Both the position numbers and the translations under genes were made by a program. 7,577 nucleotides of DNA from UBA5359 sp028699365 [NCBI: bacterium]. Its GTDB lineage: Bacteria > UBP13 > UBA5359. This document shows, in pieces, positions 1 through 5,243 of this stretch (within the stretch, counting starts at the first letter, position 1; each line of letters begins with the position of its first letter). The stretch spans positions 1-7,577 of the forward strand of contig JAQVUQ010000128.1 of NCBI GenBank assembly GCA_028699365.1, written 5' to 3'. The notes under the pieces were generated by a model. It was not told the origin of the DNA. It searched no databases and worked only from the letters and a program-made list of their open reading frames with translations.

Positions 1-58
1 TACAATATAATAGGGGAACTTGTAAACCGGAAGAAATTCAATGCCGTATAAAGTATCT

Positions 59-1018
59 CTACTGCACCATGCCCTTGTCTCTGCCTATACGGCTGATGAA
101 ATCATGCTTGTGGACAAAATCCAGCAGATCGGATACCTTGGCTACCGCCAGGCCTATTACCGTATCCGCAGCTCCGTAGTAGAGCCATATTTCGTCGCCA
201 TGGCATGTCGCCCCGCAAGTATAGACGACATCCGGCACGAGCCCGCGCTGCTCATACTCGGTTTCCGGACCAAAGACCCATTCCGATGCCCGTTGCAGAA
301 CCCGGCGCGGATCATCCCTGTCAAGAAGCGCCAAGCCCAGCCTGTAAACAGGACGGTCACCCATCTCCTTGGCGCCGTGGAATATCAGCAGCCAGCCTTC
401 CTCCGTCTTCAGCGGCTGAGCGCCGCAACCGATCCTGAGGCCGTCCCACCATGGGCCGCCGCGCTCCGGAAGAAGCAGTCCCGGGCGGCTCCAATGTATA
501 AAATCGCCCTCGGCCGAAGCGTGCCAGATATGCTCCTGCCCGCCCGTTACCGGACGATGCAGCATGATCCATTTTTCATTGAAACGTTCGGGAAAGAGCG
601 TTGCATCCTTATTTGTAGGTGAGAGAACTATTCCCAGTCTCTCCACCGTATCGAAATCTCTGGTAACGGCCAGAGCTACGGCCGGGCCGTAACGGGATAC
701 GGCTGTGTAGGCGATGATCCACTGACCGGGCCCCATCTGGGTGACACGAGCATCCTCGCATCCCCATTCCTCGTAGGGATAATCCGGCAGATCCGGCTCA
801 AGCAAGGGGCGATCAGCCACTTTCCAGTTATCCACGCCGTTGGCACTTCTGGCTACTCGTATTTCGGATATCCCCTGCCTGTCCTCCACACGTATCAGAA
901 GAACAGTCTCATCCTTAACCATAGCCACTCCCGGATTGAGGACGGCAATGGGCTTAAGAGGTATATCATCAGGGGTGAGAATAGGGCCGCCTCCGACCCG
1001 TCTGAACACTTCCTGCAT
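59..1018 (-). CDS. GH130 family glycoside phosphorylase (beta-mannoside phosphorylase-like)
   Basis: The 319-residue product is a cytoplasmic five-bladed beta-propeller enzyme of family GH130. Members phosphorolyse beta-mannosides, releasing mannose 1-phosphate, or hydrolyse them. Visible family motifs are NPGVA (28-32), WGCEDARV (85-92, with Asp89 as the expected general acid), NKDATLFPE (136-144), HRP (154-156), RIGCGAQP (195-202), GWLLIFHGA (208-216, His214 in the phosphate-binding region), VPDVV (261-265) and YYGAADTVIGLA (280-291). No signal peptide is seen. I chose the ATG at 1018 because GGCGGAG (1024-1030) sits 5 bases upstream; an in-frame TTG at 1048 would add ten residues that resemble no family N-terminus. 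It is the last gene of the minus-strand cluster, 62 bases after the C39 peptidase gene. The family call is firm. Linkage specificity (beta-1,4 or beta-1,2, and which acceptor) cannot be read from the sequence. Confidence 0.87.
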   Translation of the reverse strand: MQEVFRRVGGGPILTPDDIPLKPIAVLNPGVAMVKDETVLLIRVEDRQGISEIRVARSANGVDNWKVADRPLLEPDLPDYPYEEWGCEDARVTQMGPGQWIIAYTAVSRYGPAVALAVTRDFDTVERLGIVLSPTNKDATLFPERFNEKWIMLHRPVTGGQEHIWHASAEGDFIHWSRPGLLLPERGGPWWDGLRIGCGAQPLKTEEGWLLIFHGAKEMGDRPVYRLGLALLDRDDPRRVLQRASEWVFGPETEYEQRGLVPDVVYTCGATCHGDEIWLYYGAADTVIGLAVAKVSDLLDFVHKHDFISRIGRDKGMVQ

Positions 1019-1023
1019 CGTAT

Positions 1024-1030
1024 CTCCGCC
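1024..1030 (-). promoter_or_regulatory. Ribosome binding site of the GH130 gene
   Basis: GGCGGAG on the minus strand lies 5 bases before the ATG at 1018. It decides the start in favour of that ATG over the in-frame TTG at 1048, which has no comparable purine-rich stretch. Confidence 0.6.
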
Positions 1031-1080
1031 TCTTAGAACATCGTTCAATGCTTGAAATGATCATACCCCCTGGACTGAAA

Positions 1081-1890
1081 TTAAAACCTTATGCTGATCC
1101 CGCACCGGCGCCAATCTTGGAGAAACTGACGTAAAGGGATATCGCTTACGCCGTTGGAAGGATCGGCAATGGTGACGGTGCTTTTGTTCATACTCAGGAT
1201 GCAGACATAGTGATCATCCAGAGCCGAGAAGCGTATTTTAGCCACCAGCGGCAAATGCTTGCTGATTTCGGCCGGACCGCTGAAGCGGCGATACTCGGCC
1301 CGGTATCCCAGACGGCCGTATCTCCTGTTGACGGCCCTGGCCAGCATGTCGCCCGGAGTGCCGAACATCCAGGTGGACCTGGATAATATGGCCAGTTCGC
1401 CTTCCTCAGCTTTCAGGCCCAGTTTGCGCAACGCCGTTGTCATCGCCGCCGGGCCGCAGGTGTAGTCCGTGCTCTGTTTGCAATTGATGGTGTCGCGGCT
1501 GATAATGCTGCTCTGCTTTAAAAAAGAAGAGTACGTTACCGCCGGCATAATGAAAGGTATGGAGAAATAGGCTGTAAGCGCAATTATCAGAAAGTCCAGC
1601 AGTTTTTTCTGTCTGCGGTCCGTCAACCGTGCCGTTAACGCCGATAAAATAGTGGTACAGGCAATAGCGGTAAGCGTAAATTCGTTTCTTCCTGCAAAAA
1701 TGAGATCGAAAGGCCTTATAAACTCCAGCGAGGGTAAACACCAGCGCAGCAGAACCGACGCCAGAACCAGCATCGGCACCAGAAAGCCCGGTATCCAGAA
1801 GCGTCTCATGCCGGAAGTTATACGGCCGATATATGCGCCGCCAAGAGCTGCCAGAATAACCGCTGTGGTTTCCAACAGTATTTCAATCAT
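1081..1890 (-). CDS. Membrane-anchored C39-type cysteine peptidase
   Basis: The 269-residue protein has about four hydrophobic segments (near 4-21, 31-51, 71-89 and 98-119), followed by a C-terminal papain-like C39 domain (about 135-269). The catalytic set is visible: Gln139 for the oxyanion hole, six residues before Cys145 in DYTCGPAAM, then His227 in DDHYVCIL and Asp243 in ADPSNG. C39 domains in ABC exporters cut leader peptides after double glycine. Here no ATP-binding domain follows, so it is a stand-alone membrane peptidase whose substrate is unknown. Because the four segments precede the domain, its side of the membrane cannot be fixed. The ATG start has only a distant GCAGG (17 to 13 bases upstream). 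The gene begins 17 bases after the stop of the preceding secreted C39-like gene, so translational coupling is plausible. The C39 fold is sure; cellular role is not. Confidence 0.83.
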   Translation of the reverse strand: MIEILLETTAVILAALGGAYIGRITSGMRRFWIPGFLVPMLVLASVLLRWCLPSLEFIRPFDLIFAGRNEFTLTAIACTTILSALTARLTDRRQKKLLDFLIIALTAYFSIPFIMPAVTYSSFLKQSSIISRDTINCKQSTDYTCGPAAMTTALRKLGLKAEEGELAILSRSTWMFGTPGDMLARAVNRRYGRLGYRAEYRRFSGPAEISKHLPLVAKIRFSALDDHYVCILSMNKSTVTIADPSNGVSDIPLRQFLQDWRRCGISIRF

Positions 1891-1907
1891 AGGTATTCAC
1901 TACCTGC

Positions 1908-2930
1908 TTATTTGTTTATCTTACTTACGGTTGTTAATTCCATCTTCTCATAGATTCCGTCCCAGTTCAAATAGAGGTGCCGGTTACGAGGTGCATCCTC
2001 TCCCCTGTATCCCTGGTCAGCGATAACGACATAGCGGCCGGTATCATTTGTCATATATCCGCATACCGGCATGATACGTTTCAAGCCGCAGCTTGTAACC
2101 ACCAGTATGCCCGGATGACCGGCATCAATTTCCTCTTTGAACGTCCGGAAAGTGAGCATGGCTTCCTTATCCTGTACCGGCTGCACAAAACGTTTTGTCT
2201 CTAATTTGAAGCCCTGCTTAAGGGCATACTTTGCCAGCAGCTTGTCCAGATTGCAGCCGCATCCGGCTTCGGTCATGGAGAGCACCAGATCGCGTTGCCT
2301 CTTGCCGGAAGACATGCCGGCTGCGCCGTGCCTGTCCAGGTAATCCACCAGAGCGGAAGCAGCGGTGGCTCCTTCGGTGATGAAATATGGAAGAGCGACT
2401 ATTCCTTCTACGATGCGCTCTGAGGGTCGGGCTGCTTCTAATGGAGATGTATCCGGAATCAGAGGCATAGTCTTACCTCCAGTCAAGCTGCCGTCAACTA
2501 TCTGCAGACTGCGAACATCGACGGTAACGGCCCCGGCAGGCAGGCCTTTACCGTCAGTGATGTGATACCGGACCAGCAAGAGGCCCGGCCCAGTGTAGAT
2601 ATATTCTTCCGGCCCCAGTTCACTTCCCCTGCCGATGGCATTGGCAGCCACCCGGCGGATGCGTTGACCCAGGAAATCGGATAGCACAAAGTCCGGTGAG
2701 TATTCCAGAACAGTGCCGTCGTTGCGGGTTATGCGGTAGCCTTTTATACCTTCACGGCTATTGTATTCGGTGTAAGTGCAGGTTTCGTCGGTGTATGGGG
2801 ATTTGAATATACGCTCTTCATACGGGCTTGCCTGCGCGGCCTGGGCAGTGGCCGGCATACCCGCACATATGGTGCATATAATGGATATCAGCAGCATGAA
2901 CAAGATTGGATCGTTCCTGTATTTAAGCAT
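1908..2930 (-). CDS. Secreted protein with degenerate C39-like peptidase domain
   Basis: The 340-residue protein starts with a Sec signal peptide: basic MLKYRND, hydrophobic core about 9-24, and likely cleavage after one of the Ala residues at 29-34. No lipobox is seen. Residues 35-165 match nothing I recognise. Residues 178-320 follow the layout of Peptidase_C39_2 domains: LPYFITEGATAASALVDYL (180-198), an intermediate helical part, EIDAGHPGILVV (267-278), a GY turn (291-292) and ADQGY (304-308). Aligned by eye to the usual CGPTAA and HAVVVVGY patterns, the nucleophile position holds Glu186 and the His position Arg285; only Asp305 remains. I infer a non-catalytic binding or scaffold protein. 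The start is well supported by AGGAAGGA at 2934-2941. It lies 17 bases upstream of an intact C39 peptidase gene, suggesting a functional pair. The ORF and export are firm; domain assignment is moderate. Confidence 0.75.
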   Translation of the reverse strand: MLKYRNDPILFMLLISIICTICAGMPATAQAAQASPYEERIFKSPYTDETCTYTEYNSREGIKGYRITRNDGTVLEYSPDFVLSDFLGQRIRRVAANAIGRGSELGPEEYIYTGPGLLLVRYHITDGKGLPAGAVTVDVRSLQIVDGSLTGGKTMPLIPDTSPLEAARPSERIVEGIVALPYFITEGATAASALVDYLDRHGAAGMSSGKRQRDLVLSMTEAGCGCNLDKLLAKYALKQGFKLETKRFVQPVQDKEAMLTFRTFKEEIDAGHPGILVVTSCGLKRIMPVCGYMTNDTGRYVVIADQGYRGEDAPRNRHLYLNWDGIYEKMELTTVSKINK

Positions 2931-2989
2931 CTGTCCTTCCTCTTTTTGTTATGCAAATATGAAGGATTATCCCCTCCTTCGCCTGCTGT

Positions 2990-3220
2990 TCACAAGAAAA
3001 GTCTTACACTCTTTGTAAAAGGGCTCTCAAGTTGACGGACAAATTCCTCTGCTTTACGATATTCCGGAGTTAGCAAAATGTATCGGGTACCATCCGTTAT
3101 CTTGCCCATTCTACGTTTCTCCAAATCTATAAGGTATATCTTTTCTTCACTCTCGAATATACATTCCCTGTTATTATTGATCAGGACAGGATCCTTAAAC
3201 CTCGGGCCACGGCTCAGCAT
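2990..3220 (-). CDS. Small hypothetical protein, 76 residues
   Basis: The ATG at 3220 has AGGGG (3228-3232) 7 bases upstream, which supports translation. The product is charged and soluble-looking, without signal peptide or membrane segment. It contains a run IYLIDLEKRRMGKITDG (28-44) that reads like two beta strands joined by a basic turn, then LLTPEYRKAEEFVRQLE (49-65), which looks helical. I do not recognise a family. The frame stays open upstream through 3277, across the left terminal repeat of the neighbouring transposon, but that extension uses a TTG start inside the repeat. The gene begins only 33 bases from the element end. It could therefore be an intact small gene, or the 3' remnant of a longer gene cut by the insertion; the opposite flank beyond 4174 shows no convincing matching 5' part. 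It precedes the secreted C39-like gene by 59 bases and may lead the operon. Confidence 0.5.
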   Translation of the reverse strand: MLSRGPRFKDPVLINNNRECIFESEEKIYLIDLEKRRMGKITDGTRYILLTPEYRKAEEFVRQLESPFTKSVRLFL

Positions 3221-3253
3221 TGTAATTCCCCTATAATCTCTCAAAGCACCTTG

Positions 3254-3279
3254 GGGGTCAGACCTCGAATTGATCAATT
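3254..3279 (+). repeat. Left terminal inverted repeat of the transposon
   Basis: The outer part reads GGGGTCAGACCTCGAATT, then GA, then TCAATT. It matches the reverse complement of 4149-4174 at 24 of 26 positions; the two differences are the central GA versus TG. The repeat overlaps the last codons and the stop of the transposase gene. One extra G outside (3253) compared with the right end suggests a slipped G run. Confidence 0.85.
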
Positions 3280-3280
3280 C
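3267..3280. repeat. 14-bp perfect palindrome GAATTGATCAATTC
   Basis: The sequence equals its own reverse complement over 14 bases and covers the transposase stop codon (3274-3276). At the right end the equivalent stretch is imperfect because TG replaces the central GA. It may be a binding site for a dimeric protein, or a hairpin acting at one end only. Confidence 0.6.
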
Positions 3281-4122
3281 TGCCGACTCAAGACGATCTT
3301 GCTGATGGTCGAATGATGCAATCCCAGATAATCGCCTATCTCTCTCTGACGATAACCGTGCTCTCTGGCGGCTTTATATATTGCTCCGTCTCTTTCCTGC
3401 TTATGGCTTATGTCTTTGAATATCTCCTCCAAGGCTGGTCTGCCCAGCATTCTCTGATACCGGGGTACCTCTGCAAGCTGTCTCTTTCCCTTGATAGCTT
3501 CTTCCAATGTGGTTTTAAAGCTCTCGCTGCCAAGCGCCACTCTCTCTTCTCCGATTGGAAGCTGTCCCTGGCTTTTCATGCCTTCGGCTATAAAGTCTGC
3601 ATAACGCCTGCGGGCTGAAGCGGCCTCCGATCCAAACTGATTGAGTATCCATTCCGTTTCCAGCCACTTAGGGCTTTCATCTTCCCCGATAGTTGCCCTG
3701 TAACTGCTCCAGTGCCAGTCTGATGGATCTTTTACCATACCGGCTCTAACCGGATTCAGAGAGATATATCGGCAAAGCTCCAGAAGATAGTTCTCCTTCT
3801 CCACCAGAAGTGATTTGAACCTGCCCTGGAATATATGCCCTGTTCTATTATGCTTACGGTTGAACTTCTGAGTATAGACTGAATTGAGCTTCTGCATCCC
3901 TCTGGATAATTCTCCGCCCGGTGTCTCCAGAAGCAGATGATAATGATTACCCATCAGGCAGTATGCGTAAAGCTGCCACTCAAACTGTTCGGTTATATCT
4001 CCAAGAAGCTCAAGGAACAGCTCCCGGTCTTTCTCATCCTGATAGATAGGCCAACCGGCATTGCCCCTGGCTGTGATATGATATACCGCTCCCGGATATT
4101 CTATTCTTATCGGTCTTGCCAT
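3274..4122 (-). CDS. IS200-like / REP-associated Y1 (HUH) transposase
   Basis: The 282-residue single-strand DNA transposase opens with ARPIRIEYPGAVYHITARGN (2-21), typical of the Y1_Tnp family. The metal-binding HUH motif is His60-Tyr-His62 in MGNHYHLLLETPGG. The stretch NRTGHIFQGRFKS (92-104) and ELCRYISLNPVRAGMV (115-130) follow; Tyr119 in the latter is my best guess for the nucleophile that forms a 5'-phosphotyrosine. The length and the C-terminal extension (about 230-282) exceed minimal IS200 TnpA. That extension carries a helix-turn-helix, EHGYRQREIGDYLGLHHSTISKIV (254-277), probably for binding the repeats or its own promoter. There is no frameshift. No Shine-Dalgarno sequence precedes the ATG, and the predicted transcript starts at that ATG. 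The gene stands alone between inverted repeats, pointing away from thyX. Confidence 0.92.
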   Translation of the reverse strand: MARPIRIEYPGAVYHITARGNAGWPIYQDEKDRELFLELLGDITEQFEWQLYAYCLMGNHYHLLLETPGGELSRGMQKLNSVYTQKFNRKHNRTGHIFQGRFKSLLVEKENYLLELCRYISLNPVRAGMVKDPSDWHWSSYRATIGEDESPKWLETEWILNQFGSEAASARRRYADFIAEGMKSQGQLPIGEERVALGSESFKTTLEEAIKGKRQLAEVPRYQRMLGRPALEEIFKDISHKQERDGAIYKAAREHGYRQREIGDYLGLHHSTISKIVLSRQN

Positions 4123-4128
4123 ATCTTA

Positions 4129-4157
4129 AATATACACTAAGCGCTTGCAATTGACAA
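4129..4157 (-). promoter_or_regulatory. Transposase promoter, -35 inside the terminal repeat
   Basis: On the minus strand TTGTCA (4157-4152) and TATATT (4134-4129) each match the sigma-70 consensus at 5 of 6 bases, with an ideal 17-base spacer. A normal start seven bases after the -10 falls at 4122, the A of the ATG, predicting a leaderless mRNA. The -35 lies within the right inverted repeat, so transposase bound to its end would block transcription. Confidence 0.6.
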
Positions 4158-4174
4158 ATTCGAGGTCTGACCCC
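4149..4174 (-). repeat. Right terminal inverted repeat of the transposon
   Basis: Read on the minus strand it gives GGGGTCAGACCTCGAATT, TG, TCAATT, the partner of 3254-3279 (24 of 26 identical). It contains the -35 box of the transposase promoter. Confidence 0.85.
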
Positions 4175-4242
4175 AAGACGTTAGTTAGTTATTACGGAGC
4201 AGCAATTCATAATCCTGCCCCTTTTTACGAAAATTACAAAAG

Positions 4243-4269
4243 TGGCCGGTTTTGAGGTACGAGCGGCCA
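4243..4269. repeat. Stem TGGCCG / CGGCCA with 15-base loop
   Basis: TGGCCG (4243-4248) and CGGCCA (4264-4269) are perfect reverse complements. The stem abuts the hairpin at 4269-4291, making a structured double element. No U-run follows. Confidence 0.4.
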
Positions 4270-4291
4270 AACCCGCTTGTCATGCGGGTTT
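4269..4291. terminator. Hairpin AAACCCGC / GCGGGTTT, possible bidirectional terminator
   Basis: An 8-bp perfect stem (4269-4276 with 4284-4291) closes a 7-base loop TTGTCAT. The stem itself ends in TTT on both strands, but the U-run is too short for a typical intrinsic terminator. It could be a weak terminator or a structural part of the DnaA-box region. Confidence 0.35.
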
Positions 4292-4296
4292 CAGAT

Positions 4297-4305
4297 TGTG
4301 GATAA
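4297..4305 (-). promoter_or_regulatory. DnaA box 1
   Basis: A perfect TTATCCACA on the minus strand, the strongest DnaA-ATP/ADP box type of E. coli. It lies 5 bases after the 4269-4291 hairpin. Confidence 0.65.
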
Positions 4306-4325
4306 CCTGTGAATTGGTGTTGATG

Positions 4326-4340
4326 AAAAAGTTATCCACA
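4326..4340 (+). promoter_or_regulatory. DnaA box 2 within left arm of 15-bp inverted repeat
   Basis: AAAAAGTTATCCACA contains a perfect TTATCCACA at 4332-4340. The full 15 bases are repeated, inverted, at 4392-4406. Confidence 0.68.
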
Positions 4341-4391
4341 ATTTTGTGCCTGCAAAGCCGCATGGCATAAGTTAATGTTAATTAATGTGCC

Positions 4392-4406
4392 TGTGGATAA
4401 CTTTTT
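4392..4406 (-). promoter_or_regulatory. DnaA box 3 within right arm of 15-bp inverted repeat
   Basis: TGTGGATAACTTTTT is the exact reverse complement of 4326-4340, with the TTATCCACA box at 4392-4400 on the minus strand. The 51 bases between the arms hold the AT-rich tract at 4371-4387. Confidence 0.68.
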
Positions 4407-4485
4407 GGGCTTTTCAGGACGGATAAATTGCTTACAGCGTATAACACCAGCAATGTTTCTGACATCGATAACGGTAAGAAAGGTA

Positions 4486-4515
4486 TCGAAAGCTATAGCC
4501 TGCCTGTGGTATTAT
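4486..4515 (+). promoter_or_regulatory. Candidate thyX promoter (weak)
   Basis: TCGAAA (4486-4491, 4 of 6 to consensus), an 18-base spacer and TATTAT (4510-4515, 5 of 6) would start transcription near 4522, leaving a leader of about 45 bases. A second -10-like TATACT overlaps at 4515-4520 without a good -35. It sits about 85 bases after DnaA box 3. Confidence 0.35.
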
Positions 4516-4566
4516 ATACTTTGGTAAACGATAGTCTTCCCTTAGGGCAGGGAACAGGAGCAACAA

Positions 4567-5160
4567 ATGAATATAGAATTAATGGCCTATACACAAGGTA
4601 ATCCGCTGATAGAGAAGTATAAAGATATCACGCCTACTGATGCGTGCGCAATTGCAGCCGCTCAATGCTATCAGAGCACGCCTAAAACGGTCACGGTCAG
4701 CGGCTGTATAAGGCACGGGCATGAGAGCGTTATCGAGCATGCTAACTTCACTTTTCTGGTAGAGGGCATATCCCGGGCCTGTCTGGCTCAGTGGACCAGG
4801 CATCGTCTTATGTCTTACAGCGTGAAAAGCCAGAGATATTGCCGGGAGAACGCCATAGACGTGGTACGGCCGGACACGGTGAGTGAAGACGATCCCGTGT
4901 GGGAAGAAACCGTTGCCAAGGCCTGGGAAGCGTATAATACGCTGATACAGCAAGGCGTTCCCAAGCAGGATGCCAGATACCTGCTGCCAAACGCCTGCTG
5001 CACCAGTATGGTGGTAACGATGAACGCCCGCTCCCTGCGCAACTTCCTGAAACTGCGTCTGGACAGTCACGCCCAGTGGGAGATACGCGAAGCGGCCGGG
5101 ATAATATTCGATATTGTAATGGAAGTAGCTCCCTTACTGTTTGAGGATCTGAAAAGTTAG
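4567..5160 (+). CDS. thyX: Flavin-dependent thymidylate synthase
   Basis: ThyX makes dTMP from dUMP with methylenetetrahydrofolate as carbon donor, FAD as cofactor and NADPH as reductant, acting as a cytoplasmic homotetramer. The signature RHRxxSxNxxSxRY appears as RHRLMSYSVKSQRY (78-91), with Ser85 in the usual Asn position, a tolerated change. Further family landmarks are GHESVIEHANFTF (51-63), DARYLLPNACCTSMVVTMNARSL (135-157) and LKLRLDSHAQWEIR (161-174), where Arg164 corresponds to the dUMP-binding Arg near the C-terminus. The length (197) is slightly short for the family, but the core is complete. AGGAG at 4556-4560, 6 bases before the ATG, fixes the start. Three DnaA boxes lie 170-270 bases upstream, so expression might be tied to replication. 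A MATE gene follows after 83 bases on the same strand. Confidence 0.95.
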   Translation: MNIELMAYTQGNPLIEKYKDITPTDACAIAAAQCYQSTPKTVTVSGCIRHGHESVIEHANFTFLVEGISRACLAQWTRHRLMSYSVKSQRYCRENAIDVVRPDTVSEDDPVWEETVAKAWEAYNTLIQQGVPKQDARYLLPNACCTSMVVTMNARSLRNFLKLRLDSHAQWEIREAAGIIFDIVMEVAPLLFEDLKS

Positions 5161-5243
5161 TACGGTTCTCTGCCCTGGTCGCGGGCATGATTGAAACGTC
5201 GGCATGAAGGGGTAACAGTTATGATGCAGGAATCGGAGGATAT

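Larger units (their letters stand above)
3254..4174 (-). mobile_element. IS200-like single-gene transposable element with 26-bp inverted repeats
   Basis: One HUH/Y1 transposase gene fills almost the whole 921-base unit. The ends are inverted repeats of 26 bases (3254-3279 and 4149-4174) that differ at 2 positions, the outer 18 being identical. No direct target duplication is visible (outer flanks CACCTTG and AAGACGT), as expected for Y1 transposition through single-stranded DNA. Each outer end holds the odd palindrome GGTC-N-GACC, which could fold as a small hairpin like those read by IS200/IS605 and REP-associated (RAYT) transposases. I recall this GGGGTCAGACC motif beside Y1 genes in other bacteria, but could not check that here. 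An intact reading frame, promoter and near-identical ends suggest a recently active or maintained element. Confidence 0.8.
4175..4566. other. Gene-free region with hairpins and DnaA boxes (possible oriC or thyX control region)
   Basis: These 392 bases between the transposon end and thyX hold no convincing gene. In order they contain a TTAG-rich stretch (4181-4194), a long-loop stem (4243-4269), a strong hairpin (4269-4291), and three perfect DnaA boxes (4297-4400). Between boxes 2 and 3 lies the AT-rich tract GTTAATGTTAATTAATG (4371-4387), and TGTGCCTG occurs twice (4345-4352, 4386-4393). A weak promoter for thyX follows at 4486-4515. Genes on the left read left and genes on the right read right, the co-orientation expected around an origin. 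There is no dnaA, dnaN, rpmH or parAB within the window to confirm an origin; control of thyX by DnaA is the main alternative. Confidence 0.5.

Noticed and set aside
41-622. 193-residue plus-strand frame opposite the GH130 gene
   Set aside because: The minus-strand frame has clear GH130 motifs; the plus frame is rich in Pro, Arg and Ala as expected of an antisense shadow.
828-836. DnaA-box-like TTATCCACG inside the GH130 gene
   Set aside because: It has one mismatch, is alone and lies inside a conserved coding sequence.
2961-2980. Short inverted repeat GAAGGA / TCCTTC between the small gene and the secreted C39-like gene
   Set aside because: The stem is only 6 bp, has no U-run, and is likely a by-product of purine-rich ribosome binding sequence; not enough to call a terminator.
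4196-4285. About 30-residue minus-strand frame between the right transposon end and the DnaA boxes, possible 5' part of the 76-residue gene
   Set aside because: It ends in a stop before the transposon, runs through the hairpin stem at 4269-4291, and has no ribosome binding site; joining it to the small gene would need an unsupported break.
4401-4601. Plus-strand open frame before and across the thyX start, with fairly protein-like composition
   Set aside because: It has no ATG or GTG start with a ribosome binding site, overlaps the strongly supported thyX start in another frame, and matches nothing I recognise.
4579-5070. Long antisense frame opposite thyX
   Set aside because: It is a shadow of a conserved coding sequence, with no own signals and an improbable composition.
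5161-5243. GCCC/GGGC mini-stem after thyX as a terminator
   Set aside because: A 4-bp stem without U-run is not credible as a terminator.
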